Positions 23,930-32,285 are shown, counted from the first letter of the stretch. The stretch is 44,855 bases of DNA from Streptomyces djakartensis (GCF_014651075.1 NZ_BMWE01000036.1:1-44855); one strand, 5' to 3'. Numbers and translations: made by a program. Notes: a model not told the origin generated them from the letters alone.

Positions 23930-25285
23930 ATGAGGGGGCATTTCCAACGCCTGGTCGCCACGGGCCTGGAGCGGGCGGGCGTCCGTACGGGACTCAGATG
24001 GAAGCTGAGCGCGGCCATCGCCCTGGTCGGCGCGCTGGTGGCGGTCGCCCTGAGCCTGGTGGTGCACAACGCCGCGCGGGTGTCGATGCTGGACAACGCG
24101 CGCGACCTCGCCGACGAGCGCATCGTGATCGCCCAGCGCAACTTCGAGCTGTCCGGGCGGATGAACTTCCCGAACACCAAGATCGACGACCCTGACCTGC
24201 CGCAGGCGCTGCGGGAGCGGGTCGAGCTGGGCCGGCGGGCGACCTACGTGGCGGACCGGCCGGGTGACGTGCCGGACATATGGGCGGCCGTGCCGTTGAA
24301 GAACGGGCACGTGATGTCCCAGCACTCCGCTTTCACCGACCGCAGCTCGGACATCCTGCAGGACCTCGACCAGGCCCTGCTGATCGGGTCGATCGCGGTC
24401 GTCCTCGGGGGCAGCGCGCTCGGTGTGCTCATCGGCGGGCACCTCTCGCGCCGGCTGCGCAAGGCGGCCGTCGCGGCGGGCCAGCTCGCGGGCGGCGACA
24501 CGGACGTCCGGGTGCGGGACGCCATGGGCGGGGTGGTGCGGGACGAGACGGACGACCTGGCGAGCGCGGTTGACGCCATGGCGGACGCGCTGCGGCAGCG
24601 CATCGAGGCCGAACGGCGGGTCACCGCCGACATCGCGCACGAGCTGCGCACGCCGGTGACCGGGCTGCTGACCGCCGCCGAACTGCTGCCGCCCGGGCGG
24701 CCGACCGAACTGGTGCTGGACAGGGCGAAGGCCATGCGCACGCTGGTGGAGGACGTACTGGAGGTGGCCCGGCTGGACGGGGCCTCGGAGCGGGCGGAGC
24801 TGCAGGACATCATGCTGGGCGAGTTCGTCGCCCGGCGGGTGGCGGCCAAGGATCCGGGCATCGAGGTGCGGATCGTCCACGAGTCGGAGGTGACCACCGA
24901 CCCGCGCCGGCTGGAGCGGGTGCTGTTCAACCTGCTCGCCAACGCGGCACGGCACGGCAAGCCGCCCATCGAGGTCACCGTGGAGGGCCGGGTCATCCGC
25001 GTCCGCGACCACGGCCCCGGCTTCCCCGAGGACCTGCTCGCCGAAGGGCCGAGCCGCTTCCGCACCGGCAGCAAGGACCGGGCCGGCCACGGCCACGGTC
25101 TCGGCCTGACCATCGCGGCCGGACAGGCCCGGGTGCTGGGCGCCCGGCTGACCTTCCGCAACGTCCGCACGCCGGGCGCGCCGGAGGGCGTTCGGGCGGA
25201 GGGCGCGGTGGCGGTGCTGTGGCTGCCGGAACACGCGCCGACGAACACGGGGAGCTACCCGGTGCTGCCGGGGGCGGGGACGTAG
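23930..25285 (+). CDS. cseC: sensor histidine kinase CseC
   Basis: A 451-residue membrane kinase. Transmembrane helices at about 26-47 and 150-172 enclose a roughly 100-residue extracytoplasmic sensor loop. A HAMP region follows, then the HisKA box with phospho-His at about 237 (DIAHELRTPVTGLL) and the ATPase domain with N box (RVLFNLLANAARHG), DHGPGFPEDLL and GHGHGLGLTIA. In S. coelicolor it responds to wall damage and phosphorylates CseB. The last residues (LPGAGT) and the stop codon lie at the edge of a duplicated segment that recurs 241-242 bp downstream. Confidence 0.94.
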   Translation: MRGHFQRLVATGLERAGVRTGLRWKLSAAIALVGALVAVALSLVVHNAARVSMLDNARDLADERIVIAQRNFELSGRMNFPNTKIDDPDLPQALRERVELGRRATYVADRPGDVPDIWAAVPLKNGHVMSQHSAFTDRSSDILQDLDQALLIGSIAVVLGGSALGVLIGGHLSRRLRKAAVAAGQLAGGDTDVRVRDAMGGVVRDETDDLASAVDAMADALRQRIEAERRVTADIAHELRTPVTGLLTAAELLPPGRPTELVLDRAKAMRTLVEDVLEVARLDGASERAELQDIMLGEFVARRVAAKDPGIEVRIVHESEVTTDPRRLERVLFNLLANAARHGKPPIEVTVEGRVIRVRDHGPGFPEDLLAEGPSRFRTGSKDRAGHGHGLGLTIAAGQARVLGARLTFRNVRTPGAPEGVRAEGAVAVLWLPEHAPTNTGSYPVLPGAGT

Positions 25286-25660
25286 GGCGGAGCTGCCCGG
25301 ATCAGCCGGGGCCGGTCCTGGTCGATGCCCGGGCCGTCCCGGCGGGGGCTCGGCCGGAGCGTGTACGGCCGGTGCGGAGCTTGCGGGGGGCCTTCTTGCC
25401 GGTGCAGCCGGGGCCGGTCCTGGTCGATGCCCGGGCCGTCCCGGCGGGGGCTCGGCCGGAAGGTGTACGGCCGGTGCGGAGCTTGCGGTGGGCCTTCTTG
25501 CCGGTGCAGCCGGGGGCGGGGCGTAGGGCGGAGCTGCCCGGATCAGCCGGGGCCGGTCCTGGTCGATGCCCGGGCCGTCCCGGCGGGGGCTCGGCCGGAG
25601 CGTGTACGGCCGGTGCGGAGCTTGCGGGGGGCCTTCTTGCCGGTGCAGCCGGGGGCGGCC
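25267..25660. repeat. tandem 102-bp repeat array at the cseC 3' end
   Basis: Three 102-bp units begin at 25303, 25405 and 25544. Units 2 and 3 are separated by an extra 37 bp that duplicate the cseC tail segment (25267-25302 region, including the TAG). The larger duplication therefore has a 241-242-bp period. Units are nearly identical, so the array is recent or homogenised. The length is a multiple of three, so frames stay open on both strands, but I see no supported gene here. Confidence 0.85.
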
Positions 25661-25801
25661 TTGGAGGCGAGCTGCGGGAGCACGAACGGGCTTTCCCCGC
25701 AGACGCCCGCACTTCCCCGTCTCGCTGGCCGTCGGCTTCGTCACCGGCACCGCTGGTGCCCCGTCTGGAGGCGCGAACGGTTCTCCTCGCCGACAGCACA
25801 C
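25661..25801. other. intergenic DNA between the repeat array and the inverted-repeat element
   Basis: Together with the flanking repeats, the whole 25286-25951 stretch lacks a gene I can support. A minus-strand frame from 25799 to 25302 would encode a repetitive basic Pro/Ala/Arg/Thr protein, but it has no recognisable domain or ribosome-binding site. Confidence 0.5.
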
Positions 25802-25955
25802 CTAGTGACCTGAGTCGGAGATATTCGGGTAGTTCTCGCGAGCTGTCTGGCGTGCCGGAGGCCGGATTCCAGCAAGCCTGTCCGGACCTGGCAGCCGCAC
25901 GGCAGCCGGTTGACGGCCTCCGATCTGACGAGGAATCTCTGACTCAGGTCACTAG
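25802..25955. mobile_element. MITE-like element with 21-nt terminal inverted repeats
   Basis: The arms 25802-25822 and 25935-25955 are inverted copies matching at 20 of 21 positions (outer end CTAGTGACCTGAGTC). They enclose 112 bp without a gene. The outermost CTAG is palindromic, so it may be either part of the arm or a target duplication. The right end contains the TAG stop codon of the PAP2 gene. No transposase is present. Confidence 0.6.
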
Positions 25956-26533
25956 ACCCACTTGCGCAGGAGCAGACGTGGTGCGTGGCGGGCGAGCCAG
26001 GCGCTGGCCAGGCCTATGGCGGCGCCGGCGGCGACGTCGCTGGGGTAGTGGGCGCCGCTCTGCACGCGTTCGATGGCCACCATGGCGGCCGGCACCGCGC
26101 ACAGGGCACCGACCGGCGGCCATGCCGGGGCAACGGCGGCGGTGAAGGCGACCGCGGCGGCAGTGTGCCCGGACGGGAAGGACGAGGAGTCGGGACGGTC
26201 CTCGGTCTCATCGTGCGGGAACCACTGCTTCGGCGGCCGGGGACGGTCGGCCAGGTGCTTGCACAGGCCGTTGGCCACCACCTGCGCCAGGGCCACAGCG
26301 GCCAGACCCGCGACGGCCGTCTTCCGGCCGCGCCAGCCACCCGCCGCGGCCATCGCCGCGGCCGCACCCCACCACAGCTTGGTCCCCTCCGCCGTCTCCT
26401 CCACCGCCGACAGCGCACGGTGCACGCTGGGTGAGGCGCTTGCGGCGAGCCACTTGGCCACATGCCGGTCCATTTCACGGATGACTGCCAGCACGCTCAT
26501 GACCTGTGGGGTATCCCCCGGATCACCGACCAT
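25952..26533 (-). CDS. PAP2-family phosphatase, second copy
   Basis: A membrane phosphatase of about 193 residues with PAP2 motifs KHLADRPRPPKQW, SSFPSGHTAAAVAF and ERVQSGAHYPSDVAAG, in the usual order, and hydrophobic helices between them. It is distinct from the copy at 17568. The start is uncertain: ATG at 26533 (MVGDPGDTPQVMSV) is used here, ATG at 26500 (MSVLAVIREMDRH) is about equally good, and a GTG at 26596 would overlap the upstream ATPase gene by 26 nt. Being downstream of an RsbW-like ATPase in the same direction suggests one transcript. Its stop codon lies in the right arm of the MITE-like element. Confidence 0.85.
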   Translation of the reverse strand: MVGDPGDTPQVMSVLAVIREMDRHVAKWLAASASPSVHRALSAVEETAEGTKLWWGAAAAMAAAGGWRGRKTAVAGLAAVALAQVVANGLCKHLADRPRPPKQWFPHDETEDRPDSSSFPSGHTAAAVAFTAAVAPAWPPVGALCAVPAAMVAIERVQSGAHYPSDVAAGAAIGLASAWLARHAPRLLLRKWV

Positions 26534-26570
26534 GCCAGCACCGCCGTAGAAGTCGATGGCGGCGACGCGG

Positions 26571-27062
26571 TCAGGGCCGGCGGCCGGCGAATCCACCAGC
26601 CGGGTCGTCCAGGAGGGCGATGCGGGCGGTGACGCGCTTGCCGACCGGCTCGCGCCGCGCTTCGAAGCCCTGGGCGACGGCCATCACGATCTCCAGGCCG
26701 TGCTGGCCGACCCGGCCCGCGTCGGCGGCCCGGGCAACGGGCAGCACCGGATCGGAGTCCCACACCGCGACCTCCACCAGGTCGCCGACGATGCGCAGGT
26801 CCATCAGCACCGGGCCCGGAGCGTACTTGCGGGCGTTGGTGACCAGCTCGCTGACCACCAGCCGGGTGAGGTCCATGGCGCGCTGCGAGACGGGCAGCCC
26901 CTGCTCGGCCTGCACGCGGGCGAGGAAGTCCGCGGCCAGGTGGCGGGCGTGGGCGATGCACGCACCGCCCCCTTCCAGCGCCACGGTGGCCTTCATGACC
27001 CGCTCGTCCAAAGTGGTGCCGTCCTTGCCCACCGGCACTGACTCCACGCCGACCGCCTCCAC
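26571..27062 (-). CDS. RsbW-like ATP-binding regulatory protein (anti-sigma/serine kinase fold)
   Basis: About 163 residues, a stand-alone HATPase_c_2 domain: the N box reads TRLVVSELVTNARKYAPGP, the later G-box region DAGRVGQHGLEIVMAVAQGF. Such proteins phosphorylate STAS-domain antagonists or bind sigma factors; in Streptomyces there are dozens of paralogues. GTG at 27062 is the longest start; the GTG at 27047 (after GGAGGCGG) has better spacing. It is divergent from the BrkB-like gene and upstream of PAP2. It is clearly paralogous to the protein at 28286, with the same GQHGLEIV signature and EPVGK tail. Confidence 0.88.
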   Translation of the reverse strand: MEAVGVESVPVGKDGTTLDERVMKATVALEGGGACIAHARHLAADFLARVQAEQGLPVSQRAMDLTRLVVSELVTNARKYAPGPVLMDLRIVGDLVEVAVWDSDPVLPVARAADAGRVGQHGLEIVMAVAQGFEARREPVGKRVTARIALLDDPAGGFAGRRP

Positions 27063-27213
27063 TCCCCCGTTCAGGTCTCACACCTACCCGCGTCGGACCG
27101 GTGCAGGCTCAGCGGCCCTCTGCCGGATCCCGACGCAAGGGCACGACCGTACCGTGCGGCGACGGCACCTCGGCATGGGCGTTAGGGGCTGGGCACGGGG
27201 TTACTCGGCGGGT

Positions 27214-28263
27214 ATGGCGAAACTGAATCTTCCAGGGCGAAAAGACCACCACCGCGAGGACGAGATGCTTGCGCCCGAGGAGGCGGGGCCGGGGCCGGAG
27301 GTCGAGCGGCGGGCACCCGACGCCCCGACCGAGCTGCCCAAGGCGTCGTGGGGCAAGATCCTCAAAGGCACGCTGAAGGAGTTCAAGGACGACGAGCTGG
27401 CCGACCGCGCCGCGGCCTTGACGTATTACGGGATCCTGTCGCTGTTCCCGGCGCTGCTGGCGCTCGTGTCGCTGCTGGGTCTCGCCGGCCAGTCGGCGAC
27501 CGAGGCGGTGCTGGACAACCTCAGGCGGTTCGCCCCCGGCGCGGCCCGCGACATCATCACCAGGGCCGTTCAGCAGTTGCAGGGAAACGCCGGTATCGGA
27601 TCGATCATGGCCGTTGTCGGCCTGGCGGTGGCGATCTGGTCGGCGTCCGGGTACGTGGCGGCGTTCATCCGCACCTCGAACGCCGTGTATGACATGCCCG
27701 AGGGCCGCCCGGTATGGAAGGTCCTGCCGGTGCGGGTCGGGGTCACCGTCACGCTGATGGTGCTGGCCGTGGTCAGCGCGCTGATCGTCGTCTTCACCGG
27801 CTCCCTGGCCCGCCAGGCCGGGCAGGCGCTCGGAATCGGGGACACGGCGCTGACCGTCTGGTCGATCGCCAAGTGGCCGGTACTGGTGCTCCTGGTCACC
27901 CTCATGATCGCGATCCTGTACTGGGCCAGCCCCAACGCGAAGGTCAAGGGATTCCGGTGGGTCACGCCGGGCAGCTTCCTGGCCCTGCTGATCTGGATGA
28001 TCGCCTCCGCCGGATTCGCGTTCTACGTCGCCAACTTCGCCTCGTACAACAAGACCTACGGCACGATGGCCGGTGTCATCGTCTTCCTGGTCTGGTTGTG
28101 GATCAGCAATCTGGCGATCCTGCTGGGCCTGGAGTTCGACGCGGAGACCGTACGGCAGCGGGCCGTCGTCGGCGGGCATCCGCCGGAGAGCGAGCCGTAC
28201 ACCCAGCCCCGCGACACCCGCACCTGGGACGATGAGGACCGGCGCCGCCTGGACGAGACCTGA
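27214..28263 (+). CDS. YihY/virulence factor BrkB family membrane protein
   Basis: A 349-residue inner-membrane protein with about six transmembrane helices. Family hallmarks are DRAAALTYYGILSLFPALLAL near residue 67, GRPVWKVLPVRVGVTVTLMV mid-protein and FASYNKTYGTMAGVIVFLVWLWISNLAILLGLEFDAE near residue 275. The N-terminal 55 residues are charged and cytoplasmic; the C-terminus ends in an acidic tail (WDDEDRRRLDET). The biochemical role of the family is unsettled, with transport and envelope roles proposed. I start at ATG 27214. It is flanked on both sides by minus-strand RsbW-like genes. Confidence 0.92.
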   Translation: MAKLNLPGRKDHHREDEMLAPEEAGPGPEVERRAPDAPTELPKASWGKILKGTLKEFKDDELADRAAALTYYGILSLFPALLALVSLLGLAGQSATEAVLDNLRRFAPGAARDIITRAVQQLQGNAGIGSIMAVVGLAVAIWSASGYVAAFIRTSNAVYDMPEGRPVWKVLPVRVGVTVTLMVLAVVSALIVVFTGSLARQAGQALGIGDTALTVWSIAKWPVLVLLVTLMIAILYWASPNAKVKGFRWVTPGSFLALLIWMIASAGFAFYVANFASYNKTYGTMAGVIVFLVWLWISNLAILLGLEFDAETVRQRAVVGGHPPESEPYTQPRDTRTWDDEDRRRLDET

Positions 28264-28285
28264 CGGCACCTCAGCGCCGCGCTCG

Positions 28286-28765
28286 TTACGCCGGACCGCG
28301 GTCGGCGTCGGCGCCGCCGGGTGTGTCGGCCAGCGCGATGCGGGCCATGATGTGCTTGCCGACCGGCTCCTGCTCGATGAACAGGTCCTCGGTGACGGCT
28401 TTGACGATCTCCAGGCCGTGCTGGCCGATCCTGCCGGCATCTGCCGTCCGGGCCGTGGGCACCGTGGGGTCGCTGTCCCATACGACGACCTCGACGGCGC
28501 GGGCGTTGACGCGCAGTTCCATCCGGGCGGGGCCGGGGGCGTGCCTGAGGGCGTTGGTGACCAGCTCGCTGACCACCAGCTGGGTGAGGTCCCTCGCGCG
28601 TGCGGACACGGGCAGCCGATGGCCGGCGTGGGCCTGGTCGAGGAAGGCGGCGGCGTGGCGGCGGGCGTCGGCGATGCGGCCGCCGTCTCCGCCCAGGGCG
28701 TAGTCGGCGCGCATCAGGTGCTCATCCGGTCCGGTACAGCCGTCACCATCGGCATGGGATCCCAC
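28286..28765 (-). CDS. RsbW-like ATP-binding regulatory protein, second copy
   Basis: A 159-residue HATPase_c_2 protein with N box TQLVVSELVTNALRHAPGP and DAGRIGQHGLEIVKAVTEDL. It is paralogous to the 26571 gene throughout, and the shared WDSDP and EPVGK elements point to a local duplication. It ends convergently, 22 nt from the BrkB-like stop. It is divergent from the STAS gene at 28935 across about 170 bp, a natural pairing of kinase and antagonist. Confidence 0.88.
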   Translation of the reverse strand: MGSHADGDGCTGPDEHLMRADYALGGDGGRIADARRHAAAFLDQAHAGHRLPVSARARDLTQLVVSELVTNALRHAPGPARMELRVNARAVEVVVWDSDPTVPTARTADAGRIGQHGLEIVKAVTEDLFIEQEPVGKHIMARIALADTPGGADADRGPA

Positions 28766-28934
28766 GTGTCGCCCTCACTCCCGCCTTGACGTGCGCCAGT
28801 ACCCCGGGGCGGCGTCATGCATGCCACAGCAGTGTCGTTCGGCACAGCCGCCCGGGTGCATCCCGCTGCGGCTGTGGGGCAGAATCGTGCGGGCACGCCC
28901 TGCCCCGGCAAGCCTGAGCACAGTTGAGGAGACG

Positions 28935-29303
28935 GTGACCGAGAACCAGAAGGCCGACCTGCCCAGCCGGCTCTCCGTCGAACTCGAGGTGGTCGACGGC
29001 GTCCGTGTCCTGACCGTGCGGGGCGAGATCGACCACGACGCCAAGGACGTACTCAGCGAAACTCTGCTGGGCGAGGCCGCCACGGCGCCTCCGCCGCGGC
29101 TCGTGGTGGACCTCAGCGGTGTGACCTTCATGGATTCCAGCGGCATCAACGTCTTCGTCGCCGCCTACCAGCAGGTGAGCGCAGCGCAGGGATGGCTGCG
29201 CATAGCCGGCGCCCAGGACTCCGTCCTGCGGGTCCTGCAGCTGGTCGGCGTCGACACGGTCATCCCCTGCCACCTCACCGTCGAGCAGGCCCTGAACGAC
29301 TGA
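28935..29303 (+). CDS. STAS-domain anti-anti-sigma factor
   Basis: A 122-residue STAS protein of the SpoIIAA/RsbV class. VRVLTVRGEIDHDAKDVLSE opens the fold, and LVVDLSGVTFMDSSGINVFVAA carries the conserved phosphorylatable Ser within DSSG. The GTG at 28935 has GAGGAG 3-4 nt upstream, which decides the start. In partner switching the unphosphorylated form releases a sigma factor from its RsbW-type binder. The two RsbW-like ATPases nearby are the obvious candidates, though no sigma gene is in the cluster. Confidence 0.92.
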   Translation: MTENQKADLPSRLSVELEVVDGVRVLTVRGEIDHDAKDVLSETLLGEAATAPPPRLVVDLSGVTFMDSSGINVFVAAYQQVSAAQGWLRIAGAQDSVLRVLQLVGVDTVIPCHLTVEQALND

Positions 29304-29342
29304 CCGTTCCCCTCGGGCCGGGCCGCCTGCGCCGGGGGCCGC

Positions 29343-29663
29343 TCACGCGGCCGCGGGCAGGAGACGTGAGAGGTCGAAGACGGTGGGGTTGACGTCGGCC
29401 GCGGTGAGCAGCAGCCACAGCGGCTGAGCGCGCAGTCCGGTCACGGTCGCCCGGCGGCCCGGGCCGCTGGTCGTGGGGTCGAAGAAGAGGTGGAGGCCGG
29501 CGACGTCCATGAAGGGCGTGCGGGTCAGGTCCCACTGCAGGTCGGTCACCTGCTGCGGCAGCGCCTCGACGGCGGCGCGCAGCGGAGGCAGGGTGTCGAA
29601 GTCGATCTCTCCGCTGAGGGAGATGCGTGCGTGGGCGCCGTCGATGCTGGTGGTGATGTCCAT
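29343..29663 (-). CDS. STAS-domain protein, divergent
   Basis: A 106-residue STAS protein: SLSGEIDFDTLPPLRAAVEALP and TDLQWDLTRTPFMDVAGLHLF. In contrast to the 28935 protein, the position of the regulatory Ser is DVAG, lacking the usual phosphorylatable Ser, so it may be insensitive to an RsbW-type kinase. I start at MDITTSIDG; the longer open frame upstream is implausible. It converges on the other STAS gene with 39 nt between stops. Confidence 0.85.
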   Translation of the reverse strand: MDITTSIDGAHARISLSGEIDFDTLPPLRAAVEALPQQVTDLQWDLTRTPFMDVAGLHLFFDPTTSGPGRRATVTGLRAQPLWLLLTAADVNPTVFDLSRLLPAAA

Positions 29664-29908
29664 ACGGGGCGTGCCCCCTTTCCGGGGGTTGTGAGCCCAA
29701 AGGCGAGAACACCCCTCCGGGGGTGTACGACGATGGCGGGGGGCCGGGTGCCCTGGGTGGGGGCAACGCCCGAACTCCCCGACGACCGGCACCAGGGATG
29801 CCGGTCGGTCTCGTTGTCCCTCCCACCGTCGCACAGATACGCCCGCGGCCACGACTCCCTGTGCGGAAGGCGTTCTGGGTGAAGCCCGCAGCCGATCAGG
29901 CGCACGGA

Positions 29909-29948
29909 GCCCGCCCCCGGGGACGCAGGGCCCCCCGGGGGAGCGGGC
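29909..29948 (-). terminator. hairpin terminator for the MFS gene
   Basis: GCCCGCCCCCGGGG pairs with CCCCGGGGGAGCGGGC (one bulged A and slight slippage), loop about 10 nt, 13 nt beyond the MFS stop. The rest of the 29664-29961 gap holds no gene. Confidence 0.6.
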
Positions 29949-29961
29949 GGGTGTGGTCCGG

Positions 29962-31551
29962 TCAGACGGTCTCCGCCACGGGCGGCTGCGCCGCCGGGGT
30001 GCCCGGCTCGTCCTGCGGCTTCGGTCCCGCCCCCTTGAGCGGCACCTCCTTGACGAACACCGCCGCCGCGAGGGCGGCGACCGCCACTGCGGCCCCGAGC
30101 AGGAACGCCGAGTGGGTGCCGGCGGAGACCGCGTGCTGGTAGGCCTCCCGCGCCGCCTCCGGCAGCTTCGCGAGGCTTGCCGCGTCCAGCTGGGCGGACT
30201 GTTCCGTCACCTTGGAGCCCAGGGCACCGGCGCGCTCGGCCATGACGTCCTGGACGCGGTTGTTGAACAGCGCGCCCATGATCGCGACGCCGAAGGAGGA
30301 GCCGAGGGTGCGGAACAGCGTGGTGGACGAGGAGGCGACGCCCATGTCCTTCATCTCCACGCTGTTCTGCGCCACCAGCATGGTGATCTGCATCAGGCAG
30401 CCCATGCCGAACCCGACCACGGCCATGAAGACACCGGACGTGAACCGCGAGGTCCCCGTGTCCATCGTCGACAGCAGGTAGAGACCGACGACCATCAGGA
30501 CGCTGCCCAGGATCGGGAAGACCTTGTACCGGCCGGTGCTGGTGGTGACCCGGCCGGCGACCATCGAGGTCACGAGCATCGCGCCGAGCATCGGCAGGAG
30601 CAGCAGCCCGGAGTTGGTCGCGGAGGCGCCCTGCACGGACTGCTGGTACAGCGGCAGGAACAGCGTGGCGCCGAACATCACGAAGCCGGTGATGAAGCCG
30701 ATGACCGACATCAGCGTGAAGTTGCGGCTGCGGAAGATGTGCAGCGGCACCACCGGCTCCGCCGCCCGGGTCTGCCAGAACACGAAGCCGACGAGGGCCG
30801 CGACACCGATGCCGATCAGCTCCATGATCCGCGCGGAGCTCCAGGCGTACTCCGTGCCGCCCCAGGTGGTGACCAGCACGATCGCGGTGATGCCGATGGT
30901 CAGCAGCGCGGCGCCCAGGTAGTCGATCCGCGCCTCGGAGCGCTTCCTGGGCAGGTGCAGCACCGCGCTGACGGCGACCAGCGCGACCGCGCCGAGCGGC
31001 AGGTTGATGTAGAACGCCCAGCGCCAGCCCCAGTGGTCGGTGATGGTGCCGCCGACCAGCGGCCCGCCGATCATCGCGAGCGCCATGACGCCGGCCATCA
31101 TGCCCTGGTACTTGCCCCGCTCCCGGGGCGGGATCAGGTCACCGATGATCGCTATGACGCCGACCATCAATCCGCCCGCGCCGAGCCCCTGGATCGCGCG
31201 GAAGCCGATCAGCTCGCCCATGCCCTGGGCCATGCCGCTGAGCGCCGAGCCGATCAGGAAGATGACGATGGACGACATGAACGTGCCCTTGCGGCCGTAC
31301 ATGTCGCCGAGCTTGCCCCACAGCGGGGTGGAGGCGGCGGTCGCGAGCGTGTAGGCGGTGACCACCCAGGAGAGCTGTTCGAGCCCGCCCAGGTCGCCGA
31401 CGATCGTCGGCATCGCCGTACCGATGATCATGTTGTCGAGCATCGCGAGCATCATCGCGATCATCAGCGCGAGCAGTACGACCCGCACGCTCCTGGGCTG
31501 TTTCTCCCCGGCGTCGGTGTCGACCGCCGATGTGTCCGTCGTGTCCGCCAT
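29962..31551 (-). CDS. DHA2-family (EmrB/QacA type) MFS multidrug efflux transporter
   Basis: A 529-residue transporter with about 14 hydrophobic helices. Motifs include LDNMIIGTAMPTIVGDL (helix 1, motif D1), WGKLGDMYGRKG (motif A), FRAIQGLGAGGLM (motif B) and ALAMIGGPLVGGTITDHWGWRW (motif C, typical of antiporters). It should exchange protons for a drug or pigment across the membrane. I start at ATG 31551 because GGGGGAG lies about 11 nt upstream; a GTG three codons earlier would leave no spacing. It is divergent from a TetR regulator, with a two-arm operator between them. Confidence 0.94.
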   Translation of the reverse strand: MADTTDTSAVDTDAGEKQPRSVRVVLLALMIAMMLAMLDNMIIGTAMPTIVGDLGGLEQLSWVVTAYTLATAASTPLWGKLGDMYGRKGTFMSSIVIFLIGSALSGMAQGMGELIGFRAIQGLGAGGLMVGVIAIIGDLIPPRERGKYQGMMAGVMALAMIGGPLVGGTITDHWGWRWAFYINLPLGAVALVAVSAVLHLPRKRSEARIDYLGAALLTIGITAIVLVTTWGGTEYAWSSARIMELIGIGVAALVGFVFWQTRAAEPVVPLHIFRSRNFTLMSVIGFITGFVMFGATLFLPLYQQSVQGASATNSGLLLLPMLGAMLVTSMVAGRVTTSTGRYKVFPILGSVLMVVGLYLLSTMDTGTSRFTSGVFMAVVGFGMGCLMQITMLVAQNSVEMKDMGVASSSTTLFRTLGSSFGVAIMGALFNNRVQDVMAERAGALGSKVTEQSAQLDAASLAKLPEAAREAYQHAVSAGTHSAFLLGAAVAVAALAAAVFVKEVPLKGAGPKPQDEPGTPAAQPPVAETV

Positions 31552-31577
31552 CGCTCCCACTCCCCCAGCTACCGCTA

Positions 31578-31645
31578 CTTACTTGTCGACCGGCTAGTGA
31601 CTACACTCGGAAGCTAGCCGCGGAACTAGCCGGGCGTCAAGTAAG
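31578..31645. promoter_or_regulatory. inverted-repeat operator between MFS and TetR genes
   Basis: Arms CTTACTTGTCGACCGGCTAGT (31578-31598) and its near reverse complement (31625-31645) match at 19 of 21 positions across a 26-nt gap that holds another GCTAGC core. The layout suits a TetR dimer binding two sites to repress both divergent promoters. Confidence 0.75.
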
Positions 31646-31685
31646 TTTTATGGAAAGGGAGCGGCGTAGGAGGATGGGCGGCACC

Positions 31686-32270
31686 ATGGACGGCACCAGG
31701 CAGCGGCGCCGCGGGGACACCCGCCAGCGCATCCAGGACGTGGCCCTCGAACTCTTCGCGGAGCAGGGCTACGAGAAGACCTCTCTGCGCGAGATCGCCG
31801 AGCGGCTGGACGTCACCAAGGCGGCGCTCTACTACCACTTCAAGACGAAGGAAGAGATCCTCGTCAGCATCTTCGAGGACCTCACGAAGCCGATCGAGGA
31901 ACTGATCGAGTGGGGGCGGCGGCAGCCGCACACCCTGGCCACCAAGCAGGAGATCATCCGTCGTTACGCGGACATCCTCTCCGGTGCCGTGCCGCTGTTC
32001 CGCTTCATGCACGACAACCAGGCGACGGTCCGGGACCTGCGGATCGGCGACTCCTTCAAGGAGCGCATCCGCGGCCTGCGCGACGTCATCGTCGACCCGA
32101 ACGCGGACCTGGTCGACCAGGTCCGCAGCGTCAGCGCGATCTTCACGCTGCACGCCGGGATCTCCCTGCTCCAGGACCTGGAAGGCGACCCGGAGGACAA
32201 GGACCGAGCCGTCCTCGAGGTCGCCACGGACCTGGTGACCCAGGCCCACCGGGGAGCTGCGGGCTCCTAG
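31686..32270 (+). CDS. TetR-family repressor of the divergent efflux gene
   Basis: About 194 residues. The helix-turn-helix is RQRIQDVALELFAEQGYEKTSLREIAERLDVTKAALYYHFKTKEE, highly typical. The C-terminal domain includes RRYADILSGAVPLFRFMHDNQ. ATG at 31686 is preceded by AGGAGG with about 12 nt spacing; ATG codons at 31674 and 31650 are alternatives. Divergent orientation with an EmrB-type pump and a shared dyad strongly suggests autoregulated control of efflux. It converges on the M23 peptidase gene. Confidence 0.92.
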   Translation: MDGTRQRRRGDTRQRIQDVALELFAEQGYEKTSLREIAERLDVTKAALYYHFKTKEEILVSIFEDLTKPIEELIEWGRRQPHTLATKQEIIRRYADILSGAVPLFRFMHDNQATVRDLRIGDSFKERIRGLRDVIVDPNADLVDQVRSVSAIFTLHAGISLLQDLEGDPEDKDRAVLEVATDLVTQAHRGAAGS

Positions 32271-32285
32271 AGTCGCCTCAGGTCG

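Noticed and set aside
25267..25660. CRISPR array
   Set aside because: Units are 102 bp and contiguous, without unique spacers between short palindromic repeats, and no cas genes are nearby.
25302..25799. Minus-strand repetitive basic protein of about 165 residues
   Set aside because: The unit length is a multiple of three, so frames are open by default; there is no start signal or domain, and the 37-bp insert is not a multiple of three.
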